From contig JADLBT010000534.1 of NCBI GenBank assembly GCA_020847555.1, positions 1 to 36,790 on the forward strand: 36,790 nt of DNA, in the 5' to 3' direction. Shown in pieces: positions 33,148-36,790 of the stretch. Each line of letters begins with the position of its first letter. Position 1 is the first letter of the stretch. The notes under the pieces were generated by a model, which was not told where the DNA came from, made no database searches, and saw nothing but the letters and a program-made list of their open reading frames with translations. The position numbers and the translations under genes are program-made. The stretch comes from Gemmataceae bacterium (lineage in GTDB: Bacteria > Planctomycetota > Planctomycetia > Gemmatales > Gemmataceae).

Positions 33148-33153
33148 ATTATA
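33148..33153 (-). promoter_or_regulatory. Candidate -10 box for the FHA gene
   Basis: TATAAT in perfect form on the minus strand, in GC-rich surroundings. The -35 region is weak (CTGTCG at 17 bases). The expected start near 33142 gives a leader of about 60 bases. Confidence 0.45.
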
Positions 33154-33216
33154 CCTCGGAATGCAGCCTCCGACAGAAGCCTTCGGACCCGCGAGGCAGG
33201 GGGAACGTTCGCCCGC

Positions 33217-33696
33217 CTACGCGGTGTGTCCGCCGAGGAGACGGAGCGCCTCCTCGTACCGGCCGCCGCGCCCCTCCAGCACGAGGCGGCGAGACGTCTC
33301 CCCCGTCACCGCCAGCGTCACGCGCAGGTGGTCCGGCGGCAAGCATGCCTCGACCCGGTCGGCCCACTCGACCAGGGAAACCCCGTTGCCCTCGAAGTAC
33401 TCGGGGGCGCCGAGGTCGAAGAAGTCCGCTGGCCCGCGCAGGCGGTAGGCGTCGAAGTGATAGATGGGCAGGCGGGCCTCGTACTCCTGGATCAGCACGA
33501 AGGTCGGGCTGCTGACCACCCGGCTGTCCTTGACCCCCAACCCCTCGGCGATCGCGCGGACAAGTTGCGTTTTGCCGGCGCCGAGCGGGCCGACCAGCGC
33601 CACGACAGCGCCGGGGAATAGCACCTCCGCGAGGCGGTGGCCGAAGGCGCGGGTGGCTTCCGGGTCGGGAGCGTCGATCGTGAGGGTGTGGGTCAT
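33217..33696 (-). CDS. tsaE: tRNA t6A biosynthesis ATPase TsaE
   Basis: A 159-residue P-loop ATPase that works with TsaB and TsaD to make threonylcarbamoyl-adenosine at position 37 of ANN-decoding tRNAs. Motifs: the Walker A GPLGAGKTQL at about 36-45, VVSSPTFVLIQEY (the conserved SPTF), IYHFDAYRL (His and Asp), and LVEWADRVEACLPPDHL (the EW/P-D region). Length matches the family. The frame is open far upstream, but the conserved region fixes the start at the ATG at 33696. No tsaB or tsaD is in the window. Its start codon lies 24 bases from the divergent epimerase start. Confidence 0.96.
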   Translation of the reverse strand: MTHTLTIDAPDPEATRAFGHRLAEVLFPGAVVALVGPLGAGKTQLVRAIAEGLGVKDSRVVSSPTFVLIQEYEARLPIYHFDAYRLRGPADFFDLGAPEYFEGNGVSLVEWADRVEACLPPDHLRVTLAVTGETSRRLVLEGRGGRYEEALRLLGGHTA

Positions 33697-33720
33697 CGCG
33701 AACACGAGGTTGAGCGACCA

Positions 33721-34488
33721 ATGCAAACGGTACTTGTCACCGGCGCCACCGGCGAGGTGGCCCGCGGCGTTCTGCCCCTGCTCGGGCCGGGCTTCGACCT
33801 GCGCCTGCTGGCGCTCGACCCGCCCGGAGACGACCCGCGGCGGGTCCAGGCCGACCTGCTCGACGCACCCGCCCTCGCCCGGGCGATGAGCGAAGCCGAC
33901 GCGGTGCTGCACCTGGCGGTCGCCACCGGATATTCGGGCGCCTACGAGGAGGACGCCTTCAACGACCGCCGCTTCGACGTCAACGTCAAGGGGACGTACC
34001 ACGTTTTCGAGGCGGCGCGACGGGTGGGGGTGCGGCGTGTCGTCCACGTCAGCAGTTTGATGGTCGTCTGGGGCGAGAGCCTGGCGGTCTGGTGCGCGGG
34101 TTCCGGGATGGTGCCCGGGGACGCGCCCCCCAGTCCGGTCGGCACCTACGCTCTGACGAAGGCTCTGGCCGAGCAGATCGCCGCCCACTATGCGCGGCCC
34201 CCGCTCGAGGTCATTGTGATGCGCATCGCGGCCCCGCTCGACCCCGACGCGCCGGACCTGCGTGCGCGGCCCATCCGCCCGCAGCAGGTGCCGTTTACCG
34301 ACCTGGCCCAGGCGTTCACTCTCGCCCTGACCGTGCCGCTCGCGCGGTACGAGGTCGTGACGGTGGTCGGCGACAGTTCGCGCCGGATCTGGGATCTCGA
34401 ACCGGCTCGCCGCGTCCTCGGCTACTGCCCGCACTACTACCTCGACGACCTCGGCGTCACCTTCGCCGACCCGTTCGCGGTGGGGTAG
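33721..34488 (+). CDS. NAD-dependent epimerase/dehydratase (short-chain type)
   Basis: A 255-residue Rossmann-fold protein. The dinucleotide site is VLVTGATGEVA (GxxGxxA type) near the N-terminus. ADLLDAPAL follows at the base-recognition position, then ADAVLHLAVATG, FDVNVKGTYHVFEAARRVGV, the catalytic region VHVSSLMVVWG, and YALTKALAEQIAAHY with the Tyr-xxx-Lys pair. It is shorter than nucleotide-sugar epimerases (about 320 residues), and the substrate part is reduced, so the substrate is unknown. The ATG at 33721 has GAGG 11 bases upstream. It is divergent from tsaE with a 24-base gap. Confidence 0.9.
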   Translation: MQTVLVTGATGEVARGVLPLLGPGFDLRLLALDPPGDDPRRVQADLLDAPALARAMSEADAVLHLAVATGYSGAYEEDAFNDRRFDVNVKGTYHVFEAARRVGVRRVVHVSSLMVVWGESLAVWCAGSGMVPGDAPPSPVGTYALTKALAEQIAAHYARPPLEVIVMRIAAPLDPDAPDLRARPIRPQQVPFTDLAQAFTLALTVPLARYEVVTVVGDSSRRIWDLEPARRVLGYCPHYYLDDLGVTFADPFAVG

Positions 34489-34505
34489 CGGGTGGTGGTT
34501 AAGCG

Positions 34506-35684
34506 CTACCGACTCCCCACCAACCGGAACACCACCCGGTCCCGGCCGCCCTGGCGCGCCTCGTACACGACGGCCGTCAGGCCCGCGTTGGCGGCGATCG
34601 ACGGATAGCCGGCCTCGCCGTCGGCGGCGTCGCTCACTTCTCGGTCCGAACTGCTCACGGCGGACGTGCGGAGCCGGATGCGTTGCCGCCCGGTGCGGGC
34701 GTCCTCCCACACCGCCCACACCGTTCCGTTCGCGTCGATCGCCAGCGCCGGGTGGTCCTGCTTGCCCTTTTCGCGGTCGTGCAGCAGCTTGTCGCGTGTG
34801 AACACCGGGCCGTCCGCGACGGTCCAGTAGACGTTTGGTTCTCCCGTGCGCTTGTCCATCCACGCGGCGGCGAACGTCTTGCCGTCCGCGGACAGCGCCG
34901 CCGCCGGCGCCGACATCGGGCACGACGTCTCGTTGCTGTTCGCGCGGTTCAGGCGGACCGCCCTGGCGAACGGGGCGCCTGGCGGCAGGCCGAAGATCTC
35001 CCGGCTGTCCCTGGTGTCGCCCTCACGGTAGGCGGCGAATGGATTGCCCCGCGCGTCCACTGCCAGCCCCGGGGCGCAACATTCGCAGACCGCGCTGGCG
35101 ATCGGGACGTTCTTGCCGACCTGGCCGCCGACCACCTTCGCGTAGTAGAGATCCTGGCCGGGCTGCTCCGCACGGTCGCGGCGGTCGAGCCACGCGACGT
35201 GGGCTGTCCCATCGGGGGCGACCGCCAACCAGTGCAGCGCCTCCGGCGCCTGGCGCGGCACCTCGTTGACGCGCAGCGGTCGCGTCCACGTCTTGCCGCC
35301 GTCCGACGAGGTGACGAGGTACAGATCGCGTACCGGGTACTTCTTCGCCGTCTCGGCCGCGTCGAACGTCAGCGGGGCCGTGACGACCACGGTGCCCTTG
35401 CCATCGACGCCGACGCGCGGGCCGCGCTGGCGGCCGCCGCGGGCCGTTCCCTTCGCGTCGATGGCGACCATCGGCGGGCCGAACGTCCTGCCCCGGTCGG
35501 TCGAGGCGCAGACAACGACGTTACCCTGGTGAAGGAACGTGACGTAAATGTTGGCCTTTGTGTCGATGGCCACCTGCGGCTGGATGGCGTCGGCCGCCAG
35601 CACCAGGCCGGGGCCGTCGGCGCGGGCCGCGATGGTGCTCAGGAGCAGCAGCCCACACGCGAGAGCGGCGGAGGTCGGTCGCAT
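34506..35684 (-). CDS. Secreted BNR/sialidase-like beta-propeller protein
   Basis: A 392-residue protein with a signal peptide (MRPTSAALACGLLLLSTIAA). The body has repeated beta-propeller blades with Asp-box-like motifs (S-x-D-x-G-x-T-[WF]): STDRGRTFGP and SSDGGKTWTRP, then AWLDRRDRAEQPGQDLYYAK, GKTFAAAWMDKRTGEPNVYW and VWAVWEDARTGRQRI. It resembles exo-alpha-sialidase-type propellers, but I cannot identify the sialidase catalytic Arg triad, so a carbohydrate-binding or other role is equally possible. GAGGAG stands 6-7 bases before the ATG at 35684; the frame is open further up but the signal peptide sets the start. Confidence 0.85.
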   Translation of the reverse strand: MRPTSAALACGLLLLSTIAARADGPGLVLAADAIQPQVAIDTKANIYVTFLHQGNVVVCASTDRGRTFGPPMVAIDAKGTARGGRQRGPRVGVDGKGTVVVTAPLTFDAAETAKKYPVRDLYLVTSSDGGKTWTRPLRVNEVPRQAPEALHWLAVAPDGTAHVAWLDRRDRAEQPGQDLYYAKVVGGQVGKNVPIASAVCECCAPGLAVDARGNPFAAYREGDTRDSREIFGLPPGAPFARAVRLNRANSNETSCPMSAPAAALSADGKTFAAAWMDKRTGEPNVYWTVADGPVFTRDKLLHDREKGKQDHPALAIDANGTVWAVWEDARTGRQRIRLRTSAVSSSDREVSDAADGEAGYPSIAANAGLTAVVYEARQGGRDRVVFRLVGSR

Positions 35685-35824
35685 CGGGGACTCCTCAATC
35701 CAGTTGACAGCAGGAAGTGCCTCGCTGACAGTGTAGTCCGCCGGCCCGCCGCGTCCCGCTCGCTCGCACTCGCGGCTGGTGAACAACCGCGCTGCACTCC
35801 GCTTCGCCCGACTGCCACGGACCT

Positions 35825-36187
35825 TCAGCGTTTCTCCGCGGAGCCGTCGCGGCGTTCCGTCGCGGGGGTCTGTGTTGGCACTGGTGTGGAGTTAACCGGA
35901 ATCGCGTAAGGAGAGTGCCCGTACAGCGCGGCCGGACTGACCGGGGGGCACGGGTAGCCGGTGATCGTGACCGCCACCGGAAGCCCCGGGTAGTGGTCGG
36001 TCGGGTAGTGAATGCCGCGCTGGGGGTGCAGGTTGGCCCGCGCCGTATAGGCACCGGGCAGCCAGTAGTGGAGCGGCGAGTACGAACTGGGAGGACAGTT
36101 GCGGTGGAACAACCACCCCGCGCCGGCGCCGGGCGAACCGACGAGCCAACCCCCAATCACCAGTACCGCCAACCAGCCGGTGCGCAT
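35825..36187 (-). CDS. Small secreted Pro/Tyr-rich protein
   Basis: A 120-residue protein of no recognised family. It has a signal peptide (MRTGWLAVLVIGGWLVGSPG). The mature part is rich in Pro, Tyr and His (for example NCPPSSYSPLHYWLPGAYTA and ITGYPCPPVSPAALYGHSP) with two Cys residues. Planctomycete genomes carry many such small secreted proteins; a structural or wall role is a guess. GGAGG lies 7 bases before the ATG. Confidence 0.75.
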   Translation of the reverse strand: MRTGWLAVLVIGGWLVGSPGAGAGWLFHRNCPPSSYSPLHYWLPGAYTARANLHPQRGIHYPTDHYPGLPVAVTITGYPCPPVSPAALYGHSPYAIPVNSTPVPTQTPATERRDGSAEKR

Positions 36188-36358
36188 CGTCGCCTCCTCG
36201 TTTGTCCGGATGTCGAGACTGGTTTCAGTATCGGCCGCACCCGCACCCCGCGGCGGGAAAGGTCAGGCTCCCGGAACCATCTGTCCGGCGCGAGCACGTT
36301 ATGGCCGGTCCAAACCGCGCAGGTGCAGCCCAGGTGAGGGTGCAGGTTCTTGATGGGC

Positions 36359-36386
36359 TTGCCGCGGTCAGCAGACGTGATAGAAT
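36359..36386 (+). promoter_or_regulatory. Candidate promoter of a small transcript
   Basis: TTGCCG (36359-36364) and TAGAAT (36381-36386) are 16 bases apart. Transcription would start near 36393 and meet the hairpin-plus-T element at 36437-36464. Confidence 0.4.
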
Positions 36387-36436
36387 ACGCATTGAACACG
36401 GCAGCGCTTCCTGCACGCAGTGGTTGTGTTCACCAA

Positions 36437-36464
36437 CCGGGACGCGCGCAACGTCCCGGCTTTT
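36437..36464 (+). terminator. Intrinsic terminator
   Basis: CCGGGACG (36437-36444) and CGTCCCGG (36452-36459) form a perfect 8-base stem with a 7-base loop, followed by CTTTT. It lies on the plus strand about 45-70 bases after the candidate promoter and 90 bases before tRNA-Glu. Confidence 0.7.
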
Positions 36465-36553
36465 CATCGGGTATATCGGATGCAGTGACAGGCGCAGAGG
36501 TCCGTGGGAGGAATACGCCAGGGTTGACCTGAACCTGATTGTGGTAATCAGTT

Positions 36554-36626
36554 GCCCCCATCGTCTAGTGGCCTAGGACATAGCCCTCTCACGGCTAAGA
36601 CAGGGGTTCGAGTCCCCTTGGGGGTA
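36554..36626 (+). tRNA. tRNA-Glu (CTC)
   Basis: A 73-base cloverleaf. Acceptor GCCCCCA pairs with TGGGGGT (G1-U72 wobble). The D stem is GTCT/GGAC, and the anticodon stem TAGCC/GGCTA surrounds the loop CTCTCAC with anticodon CTC. The T arm is AGGGG-TTCGAGT-CCCCT, and the discriminator is A. CCA is not encoded (ATT follows). A hairpin at 36631-36662 follows directly. Confidence 0.95.
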
Positions 36627-36630
36627 ATTT

Positions 36631-36662
36631 ACAAGGCCTTGCGATTTCTCGCAAGACCTTGT
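36631..36662 (+). terminator. Hairpin after tRNA-Glu, probable terminator
   Basis: ACAAGGCCTTGCGA (36631-36644) pairs with TCGCAAGACCTTGT (36649-36662) with one mismatch and a TTTC loop. It lies 4 bases after the tRNA. The T-run is short (CATTTC). Confidence 0.6.
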
Positions 36663-36717
36663 CATTTCATGGCTTACGCCATCATTATGCAAGACCAGAA
36701 AAGCGCCATCTCGAAAG

Positions 36718-36790
36718 ATGTCCGATTTTTCGTTGACCGTATCCGACGAGGCGATTGAGGCGGTCAGGGCGTATCTTGCCCCGATTTTCG
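36718..36790 (+). CDS. Start of an open reading frame leaving the window
   Basis: An ATG at 36718 opens a frame of 24 codons (MSDFSLTVSDEAIEAVRAYL then APIF) that runs off the window end. The helical, acidic start and the less GC-rich DNA from 36627 on differ from the genes before it. It could be the first gene of another unit or of an element inserted next to the tRNA. No strong ribosome binding site is visible (only GAAAG directly upstream), and no family can be named. Confidence 0.35.
   Translation, partial: MSDFSLTVSDEAIEAVRAYLAPIF

Larger units (their letters stand above)
36188..36553. other. Gap upstream of tRNA-Glu
   Basis: This 366-base gap contains a promoter (36359-36386) and terminator (36437-36464) that would frame a transcript of about 70 bases, described separately. 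A TTGACC at 36524-36529 precedes the tRNA but no -10 box sits at the right distance. No coding gene is supported. Confidence 0.5.

Overview
The window is a stretch of GC-rich bacterial chromosome. Several genes point to a planctomycete of the Gemmata type: a secreted TIGR03000-domain protein with a long Lys/Asp tail, a secreted protein with two PPC (bacterial pre-peptidase C-terminal) domains, HEAT-repeat and BNR-like secreted proteins, loosely packed genes with hairpin repeats between them, and tRNA genes without an encoded CCA. The assignment comes from gene content and style; no rRNA or other decisive marker is present. There is no CRISPR array, transposase, prophage module or recognisable defence island.

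Layout. 1-4.6 kb: a palindrome cluster, a secreted PPC-domain protein, a small unknown gene and a Tat-signal protein. 4.6-8.9 kb: core transcription and translation genes (rho, initiator tRNA-Met, a sigma-70 factor) and a divergent DUF4404 gene. 9.1-14.5 kb: two large tandem genes of the Aas type (acyltransferase plus AMP-dependent acyl ligase), the second with an internal acyl carrier domain. 14.5-18.5 kb: a small Cys-rich protein, an orphan hydrogenase-maturation protease, mutM, and a membrane histidine kinase with a CXXCH site in its sensor domain. 18.5-22.4 kb, minus strand: purine nucleoside phosphorylase and a cytidylate kinase-like protein, then an ABC-2 permease and its ATPase. 22.7-27.4 kb, minus strand: a glycoside-hydrolase-like secreted protein, a NYN nuclease fused to a cold-shock-like domain, the TIGR03000 protein and an acetamidase/formamidase. 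27.7-28.9 kb: RNase D. 28.9-30.0 kb: a 1.1-kb gap with a strong terminator and a hairpin-dense leader before a small unknown gene. 30.7-36.2 kb: HEAT-repeat protein, FHA protein, tsaE, NAD-dependent epimerase, BNR-like protein and a small secreted protein. 36.3-36.8 kb: a candidate small transcript, tRNA-Glu and the start of an open reading frame that leaves the window.

Most genes look independently transcribed. The clear pairs are the ABC permease/ATPase and PNP/cytidylate kinase-like genes, and probably the two Aas-like genes. The most interesting points are: (i) the Aas-like pair, where each acyltransferase domain has lost a different conserved residue and only the second protein carries an ACP; (ii) a dispersed repeat family built from two hairpins joined by a conserved linker, seven copies in this window; (iii) a palindromic element that encodes the end of MutM; (iv) a structured, possibly regulatory RNA region at 29.66-29.90 kb; (v) an initiator tRNA without the usual three G:C anticodon-stem pairs.
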